Shown piece after piece: positions 12,326 through 24,773 of a stretch of 64,000 bases of DNA. How positions within the stretch are numbered: the first letter of the stretch is position 1; every line of letters begins with the position of its first letter. A program made the position numbers and the translations under genes. The notes under the pieces were generated by a model. It saw only the letters and a program-made list of their open reading frames with translations. It searched no databases and was not told the origin of the DNA. Origin of the DNA: Tricholoma matsutake (lineage: Eukaryota > Basidiomycota > Agaricomycetes > Agaricales > Tricholomataceae); the NCBI GenBank assembly GCA_026075535.2, contig AP026542.1, positions 7,564,001-7,628,000 on the forward strand. Direction: 5' to 3'.

Positions 12326-12721
12326 TATATCCCCAAAGTATCACCAATTTTCAATATTTAAATATAAAATAAATTAGCTAAATTTCCAAGAATATTTGAA
12401 TGGCTAGATCTCTCTCAATGCCAGTGGGTCTTCTGCCAACACCAGGCACCATGTGTAGTAAGTTTGATGATATTTGTATTTTGATTTTCCAGGTTACAAT
12501 TGTAATAATTGACTACAAAGTTTGTAACTGATCAATAACAGTTGAAAATTTCCTTTTATACTCAAAATCTGCATCTCGGCTAATTTTTCAGTCTCATGGT
12601 TAGTAAAGTCAGTAATTTTTGTAATGGTTGCACAGAACTTACTGACCGTGGGGGAAAAGGAAATGTTTTTCTTATAGCACTGAATTTTTCATTGATTCCT
12701 GGTTTGAAGAACAAGTCTTAA

Positions 12722-14018
12722 CTTGGGGGTGAGGGCCAATTCTGGCAGGTACGAGTCCTTATATTTTATGATCTATGATCAAATAATGCTAAATACCTGA
12801 CAATATTTGGTAATAAAAAACCCAATAGTATGCAAAGAAATAAAAAATAAAAAAATCAGCTCAAGAAACTAATCAAAATGATATATAACACATAAGATAC
12901 AGATATAAACTTTATATTTAGCCCTAATAAATAATACCAAATAGTGGAAACTATTATGTTAATGATGCATCAATGATATTCTGTTCTATTACAAGTTAAA
13001 CATAGCACAAAAATAAGGAAGATATAGCTTATTTTCATTAATAACAAATAATAACAAATATATAATAATATCTCTTGATTCTGTTCCAGCAATTTGGATT
13101 TTTGTTGGACTTCCAACCATTTTCCACCGAGGTCACCTAGTAATGATTGGCATAGCATTAGTATTTTAGATATAGTTTCCATTCCTATGATGCCTCCACT
13201 ACTCTGTTCTCCACCAGTCTCTGACCTAACTCTGCTCTTTAGTATTTAACCTATTTACTTCTGTTTGTATTCTTCAGTTCATAAATCAACCAAGTTTACC
13301 CATCTCAATCTCTAGTCTCCTCTCCTGCCTCAGACTTCCTCTCAAACTCTGATATTCTTACATTTACCTTTGTCTTGAAATTAGACACTGACAAGGTGAA
13401 GGGCACAATTTCTTATAAGTTGAAGCCAAGTCCTCTCTGATACACCATCCAATATGAGTCTGACAGATTTCCACCCTCAAGTTCAGCACTTAACAATAAT
13501 GGTCTAATAGTATACAACATTGATTATATAAGAACTGACTGAAATAATAAATTGAAACCATACAAACAAGGCCAAATAATTCCAAATGAGATTTCAATAA
13601 TGGGCCAACAATATATGTTTTTTATTTCAAGTTAAATAAAACAAATGGGACAAGAAGATACAGCATTAATGAGATTTCAATAATGGGCCAACAATATATG
13701 TTTCTATTTCAAGTTAAATAAAACAAATGGGACAAGAATTGAGTGAGATACAGCATTTTTGATGATTTAATAACAAATATAAACAACCTTTGTTAGCACA
13801 CATAAATCAGATAATGTACAAACAGTATATATTTTATTTGTGGGTTAAATCAGTTGGATTAAAGAAGAACTAACTGAGATACTACAAGCAATGCCAAACA
13901 ATGCCAAATATGATCTCAATGAATGGGCCAATAATGTATCTTCTTATTCCAAGTTAAATAAAACAAATTGGCCAAGAATTGACCAAGATACAGCATTTTG
14001 ATAATTTAACAAATAAAG
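12722..14018 (+). repeat. repeat X, unit 2, left part (before element E)
   Basis: The unit opens with the head motif CTTGGGGGTGAGGGCC, followed by GGCAGGTACGAGTCCTTA. It is nearly identical, in reverse orientation, to the X copy at 21491-24268; for example 12970-13182 and 23811-24023 encode the same 70-residue shadow frame. It continues after element E at 30871. The two parts together make a unit of about 2.9 kb. No gene is seen. Confidence 0.8.
13930..14018 (+). repeat. 89-base flanking duplication of E, left copy
   Basis: AATAATGTATC through AACAAATAAAG, ending at the first base before the LTR. The right copy at 30782-30870 is identical. The sister X copy (reverse complement, about 23065-23150) has this stretch only once, with no LTR element, so it serves as an empty site. 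Confidence 0.85.
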
Positions 14019-14215
14019 TGGTGACCCGGGGCTTGACCCCATGTTTGTATATATTACATTTCTTTGCTATTGACCTGGCTGGCCCCTATAAAGGGACCAG
14101 CCTTCTATTTACATGATAAATCTCTTTACTACCACCTTGAGTACACACAATAAATATACATTATTCGTGTTTAGCTCCTGTGTGATATTAAGGGACCCCC
14201 CTACGACTCACTACA
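14019..14215 (+). repeat. 5' LTR of element E
   Basis: It runs from TGGTGACCC to CTCACTACA. TATAAAG at 14087-14093 lies inside a hairpin with arms GGCTGG / CCAGCC. The internal region begins with GTTTTTTAAACACTC; I see neither a tRNA primer site nor a strong self-primer match. Confidence 0.9.
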
Positions 14216-14460
14216 GTTTTTTAAACACTCAAACTCGTATAGAGTTAAGCTCGACATTGCCCCATCAGCAATTGTCATCAACACGACCCTGAGCTTCTCC
14301 CGCGAAGGGAGAAAATTCTCAATGCGATCAGCGACAGAAGCATATTCATCGCTGGGATCCAAATCAAGCTTCTTTGCACTCGACTCTTTGCTTTTCACCC
14401 GCTGCTACAACCAAAATTCTTTTTCTCCATTGCTGAAGATTGTACCTCAAGAATGAGACC

Positions 14461-16719
14461 ATGGTTTTGACCAGGGCCAAGAACAAGAACAAGCTGAAGC
14501 CTGCTCCCAAGCAGGACACGCAAGGTAAATCTCATCTGTCGCCATCAGGGTCGGATTCTCCTTGGCGCACTCCAAAAGATTTGGCTGGATCCCATCCACT
14601 CAAGGTGCATACAAGCACCTCGAGAAACAATGTTTCTCCTACTAGGGACTTTCAGACCCTCGAAGCGCATACAGCTGCTTTGAGAAATCTCGATTCCTCT
14701 GCCCTCGGCCCACACCATCGATGGCCCACCGTTGAGGACGCCAACGACAGTGAACCCAAATCCAGAAAATCTGTCTCATCAAACAACAGTCAATGAGACA
14801 CTCATTCCAATCCAGGACCTCCTCCTGGCTTGCAGAAGCTTTCTCCTCTGGATGAATTGACCCCAGAGCCCAACAACCACCAGATTACCCCCAGTAGTGG
14901 TATTGATCTTCCCCACAACAGCCAGATGTATGAGACACCTGGATTATTCCCTGCTGTATGGCCAGATTTAACAGCATCAGCACCTGCAACACCGATGAAC
15001 GCTGATGATCGGCTGCACCAATGCCTAGAGAAAAGACCCCTCGAGGCCAAACCTCGAGAGGATGAATTGGACGATGAATTTGGAGCTGAGCATTTTGCTC
15101 AGATCGCAACAGATATGTTTAACTGTTGCATGGATGCGAGAGATTTTGAACCGATTAAGTTGGAAAACCAACTTAAAGATCTGGCATTAAGTTATGCCAG
15201 TCACTTTGCCCATAGGGAAATAATCAACCCTACTATGCCTCGTTCCACAGCAATGGAACGAGTTCCCAACCCTGCCCAACCTCATTCCACCAACCCAGCA
15301 GAACGAGAAAATCCTGCCACCCAAGTTATCTCGTGAAGTACCTTCTAAAAGGAAGGTACACTATATCAGCAACAACAGGATTGTCCTTCAAAGGATACAC
15401 GATGGCGATATCCAGGACAGACATCCCACCTCGATCCCTGATCAGGGGATCCGTTTCAACAAAGATGGTCAACCTTGGGATAAGGATGACCCTTCATCTC
15501 GCCATAAAAAGCGAGAGAGCCCACCATCTGTAAATTTCCGATGGCCTGTGCAGAGTCACACTGGCCATGGAGGACCACCAGATGGAGATGGGTCCAGGGA
15601 TGATGGTAATGGAAGTGATAGCAACTCAACGTATAGCACATTGAGCAACATTCTTCCCGATTCGAGGAAGAGGCGTCCCACAGAAACTCGTCAAATCCCC
15701 GATGAGGAGCGCAAACACGCACTTCTTCCAGATGTACCCCATCTGGACGTTCTGGTACCCCACAAGAACCAAGTAGCCCTTACTGGTCTACATCTTCCTA
15801 TCCCAATTCTTATCGAGATAAAGGCTCTTGCTGTCCCTCAAAATATTTGAGGGACATTCATGCCAAGATACATAGACAGATCAACAACAAGGTCTCTGTC
15901 TTGACAGAGATTCCTGCCACTGGAGGCAAGAATGGTCCCAGAGTTCCCAATCTGTCAAAGTACAGTGGATTACCTGACACTGAAGCCTTTGAAAGATGGA
16001 TGAATGCCCTTCTTCGGTGGTTAAAGGTGAACAAGGTGTGCGGCCCTGAACTGGACTCAGACCGCATCGAATATATGGCGATGTTCCTTGAGAACACCGC
16101 CCTCATTTGGTTTGAAGATAGCATTGATGGTGTGTACTGTCAACGATCTGCCTGGACTTTCAAGGAAGTCATCACCGGCCTATACGACCAGTTTGTGGAT
16201 GAAAATGCAACCCACGATGCAACTGACAAGTTCTGGCACATTGAGTATAATGCCGATGAGGGCGATATGGGCTATTACCACAAACTGGAGCGCTATGCTA
16301 CCAGGATGATACAGGCACCCAATCCATTTACATTCAAAATGCAATTGGTGACCGGGTTGCCCACAAGCATCATATCCTTTGTACTAGACAAAGGATGTTC
16401 CGCTGAGACAAGCTCAGTGCAAGATATCCTACACTTCGCCTGCCAGGCGGAGGAAATTGGTAAGATGAGAAAACACTTCAACAAAAAGAAGCATATAATG
16501 GATTCCATCAAGTCGAAGAGCACATCCTCTTCGACTAAAACTTCCAAAACCAAAGACCCTTCTCCTGAACGGTCTCATGAACGATCCTGGGATCGTTCTC
16601 AAAAACACAATAAGAACTATTGTGACAGTTCTAAATATCTGGGGTCGAAGTATCCTACCAAGGAGCTTCAAAGTCACAGTGATAGTAATCGCCATAACAA
16701 AGATTGTCATGATACTTGA
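14461..16719 (+). pseudogene. gag of element E, N-terminal and capsid part
   Basis: Gag starts at ATG 14461 (MVLTRAKNKNKLKPAP), with a long proline- and serine-rich N-terminal region. The capsid core follows: LSKYSGLPDTEAFERWMNAL, ENTALIWFEDSIDG, HIEYNADEGDMGYYHKLERY. This resembles the capsid of basidiomycete gypsy elements. Lesions: TGA at 14794-14796, TGA at about 15334, a shift into the second frame from about 15335 (EVPSKRKVHYISNNR onward) and back to the first frame by about 15730. The frame then runs to a TGA at 16717-16719, where the insertion of Z begins; the base sequence suggests a former CGA. The gene continues after Z at 19060. Confidence 0.8.
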
Positions 16720-16737
16720 CATCAGTACTTTACAGTC

Positions 16738-17062
16738 CCCCACCTGTCCTAGTGGACTCTGACTGGACTGACCGGAGTCCACTGGAGTCTGAGTGGAGTC
16801 CAACTGGAGTCCAACTGGAGTCTGAGTGGAGTCCAACTGGAGTCCAACTGGAGTCTGAGTGGAGTCCAACTGGAGTCCAACTGGAGTCTGAGTGGAGTCC
16901 AACTGGAGTCCAACTGGAGTCCAACTGGAGTCCAACTGGAGTCCAACTGGAGTCCAACTGGAGTCCAACTGGAGTCCAACTGGAGTCCAACTGGAGTCCA
17001 ACTGGAGTCCAACTGGAGTCCAACTGGAGTCCAACTGGAGTCCAAGTGGAGTCCAAGTGCAA
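16738..17062 (+). repeat. left subterminal array of 11-base units in Z
   Basis: About 29 near-identical copies of CTGGAGTCCAA, some as CTGAGTGGAGT variants near the outer end. All three frames stay open on both strands, giving spurious repetitive proteins. The right arm at 18820-19035 carries the inverse unit. Confidence 0.9.
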
Positions 17063-17390
17063 CCAAATGATAAGTCAATTGGATATGAGCTCAAAGGACT
17101 TCGGACTTGGTGAATTTCATAAAGTACCCACAAAATAAATTTGTGTACTGCAGAAATTGAACTCAAGACCTCACCATAAGGAATCACATGACAAACCAAA
17201 CAAGTGTGCTCAACCACTTGAGCCACAGGAGATTTATTGGGGATCAATATAAGGTTTATTTACGACTCAACTTTTCATATTCTTCGAGGAGGCATTTTTC
17301 AAACAATTAAGATCAAAAAATTTTAATTAACCACATCCCTCATGTAGGACACGAGGGAGTGGGTATAATAGAATAATAAACAAAAAAAAA

Positions 17391-17583
17391 CCCCTCTCAC
17401 ATCTTGCGAGAGGGGGGGGATTATTACTATGTACATAAAAAACTAAACCCCTCACGTTTGGCGCGAGGGGGGGATTCGTAAGTACTACAATATATATACC
17501 CCTCACATTTGGTGCGAGGGGGGGGGCAGAGATAAATTAAAAATAATAAAGACCCCTCCCCACGCAAAATGCGGGGGAGGGGG
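17391..17583 (+). repeat. four G-rich stem-loops spaced 51-57 bases apart in Z
   Basis: Hairpins at 17391-17416, 17448-17470, 17499-17522 and 17553-17583 share stems of the type CCCCTC / GAGGGG. Loops are related (ACATCTTGC, ACGTTTGGCG, ACATTTGGTG, ACGCAAAATGC). The intervals between them are AT-rich. A weaker version occurs at the end of element Y (25026-25056 and 25094-25125). Confidence 0.7.
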
Positions 17584-17875
17584 GATTGGGGGATGCAGTC
17601 TGGGGTGGGTGTCATCGCCCACCCCTCCTCGCACATGTCCGTTGCCGTAGCAGGCCGCACCCATCATCGTCTTATCCCTGGTGTGCCCGTCATCCACCCA
17701 ACGAGCAGCTGCTCGTCGGCATGGGCTCTCACCACCCATCCACCCTGCGAGCAGAGGCTCGCAGGTGTGGGGTGGGTGTGTTGTTGGCTTTGGGGGGTGC
17801 TGGTAGGCGTCATCGTCGTCGACTGCACACACTCACGATCCACCCTACAAGCAGGGGCTCGCAGGCGTGGGGTGG

Positions 17876-18480
17876 GTGTGTTGGCTCGTTTGCGGGTGGT
17901 GGTGTCGTTACTAGTAGATTATAACCTAGAAAACTAAAAAAACGAGTTAGTTAGTTTATAAAAACAAAAACCAAGTGAAAAAAACTTACATAGGGCCCAA
18001 ACGATGCGATCGGTGTTGTTTGGGCCCGCGTTGGCTTGTTTGTGAGTGGTGGTGTCGTTACTAGTAGATTATAACCTAGAAAACTAAAAAAACGAGTTAG
18101 TTAGTTTATAAAAACAAAAACAAAGCGAAAAAAACTTACATAAGGCCCAAACAACGCAGATCGCGTCGTTTGGGCCCGTGTTGGCTTGTTTGCGAGTGGT
18201 GGCGTCATTGCCAGTAGATTACAACCTAGAAAACTAAAAAAACGAGTTAGTTAGTTTATAAAAACAAAAACCAAGCGAAAAAAACTTACATAAGGCCCAA
18301 ACGATGCAGATCACGTTGTTTGGGCCCGTGTTGGCTCGTTTGCGAGTGGTGGTGTTGTTGCCAGTAGATTATAACCTAGAAAGCTAAAAAAACAGGTTGG
18401 TTAGTTTATAAAAACAAAAAGCAAACAAAAAAAAAACTTACCTAGGGCCCAAACGACGCGATCTGCGTCATTTGGGCCTG
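17876..18480 (+). repeat. four tandem 150-base units, each with a GGGCCCAAAC palindrome
   Basis: Units begin near GTTGGCTTGTTTGCGAGTGG at about 17878, 18030, 18179 and 18330. Each contains AGATTATAACCTAGAAAACT, an A-rich tract, and a terminal palindrome GGGCCCAAAC...GTTTGGGCCC. Point differences in the palindrome arms tend to be near the centre. A similar motif, GCCCAAACAACG...GTCATTTGGGC, occurs once in Y at 24486-24515. Confidence 0.85.
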
Positions 18481-18819
18481 CATTCTATCCATTCAGCTTG
18501 TTTGCGGGTGGTGGTGATGGTGGATTGGGTGTGGGAGTGGTGGCAGTGGGTGTCCACACAGTGGTGGTGGTGGTAGAGAGAGGAGGGAGGGAGGCAGCAT
18601 CAATGGTGGTGGTGGTGGTGGTGAGTGATGAGCTGGCACATTTGATGATGCGGCTATATGCTTTGTCATACACAGCTGCACACAGTACCTAGCACAAGTA
18701 GATGATACCTTAAACAAGGTACTGTGTTGTAACGGTTATATTGTGTGTTATGATTACATAAGCAACTGGCAGGGATCTGGGTTCAATTCCTTTCCTTACA
18801 CACTTTTTGAGCGGAATCC

Positions 18820-19035
18820 GACTGGACTCCCAGTGGACTCCAACCAGACTCCAACCGGACTCCAACCGGACTCCAACTGGACTCCACTGGACTCCACTGG
18901 ACCAGTCCGAGTGGAATCCAGTGTTTGAGTGGATTCCACTCGGAGTCCAGTTGGACTGGACTGGGACTGGACTGGCAACTTTGCAGCAGTTGGCTGGTGA
19001 CCAGTCCCAGTGGACTCCAGTCGGGAAAGGTGGGG
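18820..19035 (-). repeat. right subterminal array of Z (inverted)
   Basis: Degenerate units around GGACTCCAACC, the reverse complement of the left-arm unit. It is shorter and more diverged than the left arm. Together the two arms could pair over 200 bases or more. Confidence 0.85.
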
Positions 19036-19059
19036 GAGTGTAAAGACCTCCTTGACATC

Positions 19060-19790
19060 GTGAGTCTGGACGGAAACCATCCAGACAATCCAGATCCAAA
19101 TCAGACAAAAGGTCTGATGACAAGAAGACCCCGAATTGTTACAGCTGTGGAGGTCCACACTACTCCACAGATAAGGGCTGCCCTAAGTACGGACAGCCCA
19201 AACCGTTGGCTAAGATGTATGCCGCTCGAGAAGGATCAGTGTCTACAGCTGATCCCCAAACCTGCCGTGCTCCACCGAGTGGTGAGCACCATTCAAGTCC
19301 TACCCAGGACTCAGATTCACATTCTGTGACAAATGAGAGACTCGCCGCAGCGTACAGCAACTCAGAGGATAACTCTCGCTCTGAGTATGGGTCTGCCTTG
19401 TCAGACATGAACCCTGATGGTTCTCAGTACAGTTCAGAAGGTGAACTGTGCAACTTGGAGTCTGACACTGGGGGTGACACCAGTGAATATTCTGGAGCAG
19501 AGCACTTTGGTGCCATCCAAGAAATCCTTTCGGAGTATGACTCTGACAGTTGCCCCTCTGCCCAGTTGGTATCTGACTCAGAGGAAGACTCTGAGGATGA
19601 GACAGAGAGAAATTCTCCGTCATTTTCTGAAAGACTAGGCATCATGGTGGACGACCTATTCAGAAACAAGCCATGCTTCAGAGGTGCAACCACTTTGAGG
19701 AAATCCTCTAAGAAAATAACCCGTCCTCCTCACTCTGAGAAGGACAACAGGATTGAACAGGTGCTTCATGGCGAAAATGAAGCTTCATGA
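19060..19790 (+). pseudogene. gag of element E, C-terminal part with zinc knuckle
   Basis: This continues gag after Z. A basic, arginine- and serine-rich stretch is followed by the knuckle CYSCGGPHYSTDKGC (C-x2-C-x3-H-x6-C, a variant of CCHC) at about 19134-19178. An acidic, serine-rich tail follows and ends with TGA at 19788-19790. The pol frame (one base forward) overlaps this tail from 19753, so Gag-Pol synthesis in E would have needed a +1 shift, unlike D. Confidence 0.75.
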
Positions 19791-21268
19791 ACTTGAAGCT
19801 TTCATACTCCTTGATTCAGGCTGCACATCTGATTCAATTTCCCCAGAATTCACCATGTCAGTGAATCTTAAAGCCCACAAATTGGAAGAACCGGTGCCCT
19901 TGCAATTAGGCACTGTTGGAAGCCATTCAAGGATCAACTTTGGACTATTCAGTGATTTTGAAATTGGTGAAATAAAAAACACCCATTATTTCGATGTTGT
20001 TAACATTGATAGATATGACACCATTCTAGGCACCGTCTTCATGAGGAAACACGGTATAGTCCTAGACTTTGAACGTGACAAAGTATGCATCAAGGGCAAA
20101 TGCCTCAATACCATTATTGAGGGCCCTAACACTTTCAAGCAAGCCCGTCGGCATGCTATGCATCCTCAACCTCACAAGGATGAGTGACATGAGAGTGGCC
20201 ACCTGGCCACACAAAAGAAGAAGGACCCAGACAAGCCTGGTCCAAGTTCCACGAAGGTGCAACCTCCATCTGTTAGACGTAGGAATGTTGAAATGGAAGA
20301 AGTAGACGATGTTGACAAACATCGTCGGTCTACACTAAAACCTTTGGACCCCATCCTTTTAGGACCCAAAGAGGAACCCTTGAGCGACGAAGAAGACGAT
20401 CTAGAAGAGATCATCCAGGAATTTACTCAGGATAGATTCCTCAAGGGACCCAATTTCGAACCTCCCGGATTCGACCCCTCTATCCCTGCAGTACTTCTGC
20501 CAGATCAGGTCGATGACCTGAACAACATACTCTTCACAATTTGCAAAGAGCTGGCCAATAAAGACAAATGCAAAGGACCCCTTTCAAAAAAGGACCTTCC
20601 ATGCCTCTGGGAGGAGTGGAAACAATCTTGTCAGGACATCCTCAATAGAGTTCCTGACAAACTACCTCCTTTGAGGGACATAAACCACCACATCCCATTG
20701 GTGGATGAGAAGAAGAAGTATAACTACTATCTTCCAAAATGTCCTGACTCGATGAGGAAACCCCTCGCCGAGAAAATAGCCAAGTACTGCAAAGCAGGCT
20801 GGTGGCATCCTGCCCATGCGGAGCAAGCTGCTCCAATGCTAGTAGCTCCCAAGAAAACTGGGAAACTTTGGACTGTGATCAATGCAGTGAAACGTAATGC
20901 TAACACAGTGAAAGATGTTACACCGTCTCCTGATCAAGACTTGATTCGTCTTGATGTCGCTCGAGCTAAGTACTGCTCGAAAATTGACCTCTCCAATGCC
21001 TATGAGCAGGTCTGAGTTGCCCCAGAAGACATCTGGAAAACCGCCTTCTTGACGGTTCAGGGCATCTACGAGAGCCTTGTTATGCAACAAGGTGACTGCA
21101 ATGTACCCTCAACCTTCCAAAGGTTGATGAACTCTATATTCCAAGATTACATCGGAATCTTTGTCCACGCCTACCTGGACGATATCTTCATGTTTAGCGA
21201 CACAATTGAAGAACACCAGAAGCATCTGGAGCTCATGTTTAACAGACTACGCGAGCATTCTCTGTACC
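19753..21268 (+). pseudogene. pol of element E: protease and N-terminal reverse transcriptase
   Basis: The aspartic protease reads AFILLDSGCTSDSIS (Asp-Ser-Gly kept) and ends with a TILG-type block (YDTILGTVFMRKHG). After a break near 20187 the frame from 20257 carries the RT palm: HIPLVDEKKKYNYY, WTVINAVKRN and SKIDLSNAYEQ. A TGA follows at 21013-21015 (former CGA would give YEQVRVAPED). The catalytic YLDD box is at about 21172-21183. The frame is interrupted at 21268 by Y and resumes at 25391. Confidence 0.85.
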
Positions 21269-21490
21269 TAGTGTTTAAAAGTCCAGTTCACACAACTGCA
21301 AAAAACCACAAACCGAACTGAACCTAACCGGCGGTCCAGTTTTTTAATCAGTTTGGTTGCCCTAAATCTTACTGATAGTTGGTTGCAGTCTTTGGTATTG
21401 AATACCGGTTGCAGTCGGTTGCAACCAGTTAATTACATGTACTATATACTTAACTATATCTATTGTACAAAGTAATATAATAACTAATAA

Positions 21491-24268
21491 GGGTGCCCGA
21501 GATTATGAAAAGCACGGGTTACGAGTCCTTTAACAAAGTTAAGACTCGTTACGAGTCCTTAACAATGTTAAGTAAGACTCATTCTTCATACCGGGAATTG
21601 AGGAAAAATTCAGTGGTATAAGAAAAACATTTCCTTTTTCCCCATGGTCAGTAAGTTCTGTGCATCCATTACAAAAATTACTGACTTTACTAACCGTGGG
21701 ACTGAAAAATTAGCCGAGACGCGGATTTCGAGTATAAAAGGAAAAATTTCATCCAGCTATCTAAATTACCGGTAACCTGCAGTAAATCCATTACAAACTG
21801 TTATTGATAGTTTCATTACAAACTATTATTGATCAGTTACAAACTTTGTATTGAAATTTTGAAATTTGATGATACTTCGGGGGCGCCCTAAAGTCATCAC
21901 GTGCGCCAAATAGCGACTTCTCTCCCCCTCGATATTTGGTGCACGTGACCGCTTTAGGGTATGCTTTTTTTAGCACATCTACAATGAAAGTCTTGTATCT
22001 CACTCATTTCTCTTCCGATTAGGTTCATTTAACTACAGATGGGAAAGTACATCATTGGCCAGTCATCGGGAGAGTACTTGGCATTGTTTGGTATTGTTGT
22101 CATGGCTAAATATAGTATCTCCTTCAGTTTTCATCCAATTTGCATGATTTAACTTGCAAATGAAAAGTATGCTGTTGGTCTATCATTGGGAAATATTTAC
22201 AAGTATTTGGGATTGTTTGTTTATAGATCAAAAAGATCAAAATAACTATATCAGAGCCAGTTTTTACTCAATTGAGTTTATTTAACTTGTGGAAGGGTAT
22301 GTAACTTGGACACTTCGCCCTGTGCTGACAAAAGGTGTTTATTTTTGTTTGTTAGATTATCAAAATACTGTATCTTGCTCAATTCTTGGCTGATTTCTTT
22401 TATTTAACTTGGAATGAGAAGATACATTATTGGCCAATCATTGGGAGGGTATTTGGCATTGTTTGGCATTGTTGTCATGGCTAAATATAGTATCTCCTTC
22501 AGTTTTCATCCATTTTTGGATGATTTAACTGTTGGTCTATTATTAAAAGATACTTACAAATATTTGGCATTATTTGTTCATATATCAAAAAATCAAAAAG
22601 ATGATGTCAGAGCTGGTTTTAACTCAATTCAGTTTATTTAACATGTAGAAGGGTGTAGCTTGGGCACTTTACACTCACAAAGGTTGTTTATCTTTAATTG
22701 TTAAATCATCAAAATACTGTATCTTGCCCATTTCTTGGCTGATTTGTTTTATTTAACTTGGAATAAGAAGATACACTATTGGCCCATCATTGGCCAATCA
22801 TCAGAAGAGTATTTGGTATTGTTTGACATTGTTGTCATGCCTAAATATAGTATCTCTCCATTTTGGATGATTTAACTTGAAACTAAAAAGATACTGTTGG
22901 TCTATCCTTAAAGGATATATACAGATGTTTGCTATTATTTGTTAATATATCAACCAGATCAAAAAGACTATATCAGAGCCAGTTCTAATTCAATTGAGTT
23001 TAACTTGTAGAAGGGTATGTAGCTTGGGCATTTTATACTATGTTGACAAAATTGTTTATCTTTATTTGTTAAATTATCAAAATCCTGTATCTTGGTCAAT
23101 TCTTGGCCAATTTGTTTTATTTAACTTGGAATAAGATACATTATTGGCCCATTCATTGAGATCATGTTTGGTATTGTTTGGCATTGCTTGTAGTATCTCA
23201 GTTAGTTCTTCTTTAATCCAACTGATTTAACCTGCAAATAAAATATATACTGTTTGTACATTATCTGATTTATGTGTGCTAACAAAGGTTGTTTATATTT
23301 GTTATTAAATCATCAAAAATGCTGTATCTCACTCAATTCTTGTCCCATTTGTTTTATTTAACTTGAAATAAAAAACATATATTGTTGGCCCATTATTGAA
23401 ATCTCATTTGGAATTATTTGGCCTTGTTTGTATGGTTTCAATTTATTATTTCAGTCAGTTCTTATATAATCAATGTTGTATACTATTAGACCATTATTGT
23501 TAAGTGCTGAACTTGAGGGTGGAAATCTGTCAGACTCATATTGGATGGTGTATCAGAGAGGACTTGGATTCAACTTATAAGAAATTGTGCCCTTCACCTT
23601 GTCAGTGTCTAATTTCAAGACAAAGGTAAATGTAAGAATATCAGAGTTTGAGAGGAAGTCTGAGGCAGGAGAGGAGACTAGAGATTGAGATGGGTAAACT
23701 TGGTTGATTTATGAACTGAAGAATACAAACAGAAGTAAATAGGTTAAATACTAAAGAGCAGAGTTAGGTCAGAGACTGGTGGAGAACAGAGTAGTGGAGG
23801 TATCATAGGAATGAAAACTATATCTAAAATACTAATGCTATGCCAATCATTACTAGGTGACCTCGGTGGAAAATGGTTGGAAGTCCAACAAAAATCCACA
23901 TTGCTGGAACAGAATCAAGAGATATTATTATATATTTGTTATTATTTGTTATTAATGAAAATAAGCTATATTTTCCTTATTTTTGTGCTATGTTTAACTT
24001 GTAATAGAACAGAATATCATTGATGCATCATTAACATAATAGTTTCCACTATTTGGTATTATTTATTAGGGCTAAATATAAAGTTTATATCTGTATTTTA
24101 TGTGTTATATATCATTTTGATTAGTTTCTTGAGCTGAATTTTTTATTTTTTATTTCTTTGCATACTGTTGGGTTTTTTATTACCAAATATTGTCATGTAT
24201 TTAGCATTATTTGATTATAGATCATAAAATATAAGGACTCGTACCTGCCAGAATTGCCCTCACCCCCA
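21491..24268 (-). repeat. inverted copy of repeat X inside Y
   Basis: Read on the minus strand it is collinear with X unit 2 (12722-14018 then 30871-32464), with over 95 percent identity at its start by eye. Its ends look inverted: GGGTGCCCGAG...GGGTTACGAGTCCTTT on the left against GGGGGTGAGGGC...GGTACGAGTCCTTA on the reverse-complemented right. X may therefore be a TIR-type DNA element. I find no clear target duplication and no transposase. Confidence 0.75.
21886..21959. repeat. CACGTG palindrome (copy 2)
   Basis: Arms CCCTAAAGTCATCACGTGCG and GCACGTGACCGCTTTAGGG surround GCCAAATAG...GATATTTGG, with a C-rich loop. It corresponds to the other two copies in inverse orientation. Confidence 0.75.
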
Positions 24269-24773
24269 AGTTTATATACCTGCAGGTGCACACAGACCAT
24301 TTGGTCATGTTTGCACACCCAAATGGAAAGTGGTGCCACTTGCGGATACCACTCCCATGACCAGCAACATCAATGAACAACCACAACGACCCCCCAGCAT
24401 CACCACCGCGCCTGCAAGCCACTGCTCATAGGGCGAGTTGGAGTTGCTGACAATGACAACAGACACCGAGACTGAATGCACAGCAGCCCAAACAACGATT
24501 AGCGTCATTTGGGCTGCAGGTATGTTTTTCTTTGCATCTGTTCAATAACTAACTTTTTCTTTTTCTTTCTTAGGTTCTTTGCTTTTGCAACAACAATGTA
24601 CAACTATTGACCCCCAACGGCTACCACCCTGACATAGCACCTCCACCCAGCCTGCGAGCCACTGCTCGCAGGGGGAGATGGGGTTGCTACCAGACAACAA
24701 CGGGGAACAACAACAATGACAACAGTAATGGGAGCACCAACACAATGCCACCAACACCAATGCCCATTGCCAA

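Larger units (their letters stand above)
8231..12721 (+). repeat. repeat X, unit 1 (interrupted by a LINE)
   Basis: An AT-rich, non-coding repeat unit that opens with a degenerate form of the X head motif (CTTGGGGTAGATGGCCAGTG, then GGCAGATACAAGTCCTTA). It contains diverged internal modules around CATTTCTGAACTCAGCTCAAA (about 8610, 8740, 8850, 10985, 11080) and around CCAAGTTAAATAAAACAAAT. With the LINE (about 2.0 kb) removed, the unit is about 2.5 kb. It is followed head-to-tail by unit 2 at 12722. No protein is encoded. Confidence 0.65.
16724..19050. mobile_element. Z: foldback-like non-autonomous DNA element inside gag of E
   Basis: It is flanked by the 9-base direct repeat CTTGACATC (16715-16723 and 19051-19059; 8 bases is also possible). 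Ends are inverted: CTTTACAGTCCCCCACC on the left against CTTTACACTCCCCCACC on the reverse-complemented right. Subterminal arms are arrays of 11-base units in inverted orientation. The centre has G-rich hairpins and four tandem 150-base units. No transposase is encoded. Removing it joins the gag frame exactly up to the zinc knuckle. TSD length suggests the hAT or Mutator-like superfamilies; I cannot decide. Confidence 0.8.

Noticed and set aside
14018..14215. Self-priming site in element E
   Set aside because: After LTR+GT, only 7 bases (GTGTTTA) match the LTR interior, and the distance to a TATA box does not fit. Not above chance.
16738..17062. Regular short repeats that could be read as a CRISPR-like array or as a repetitive protein (ESNWSPTGVQL-type)
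   Set aside because: The 11-base units are contiguous without spacers and all frames stay open. They are the subterminal array of element Z.
23811..24023. 70-residue frame repeated at 12970-13182
   Set aside because: It is hydrophobic translation of AT-rich repeat X, present wherever the repeat is; no sign of protein selection.
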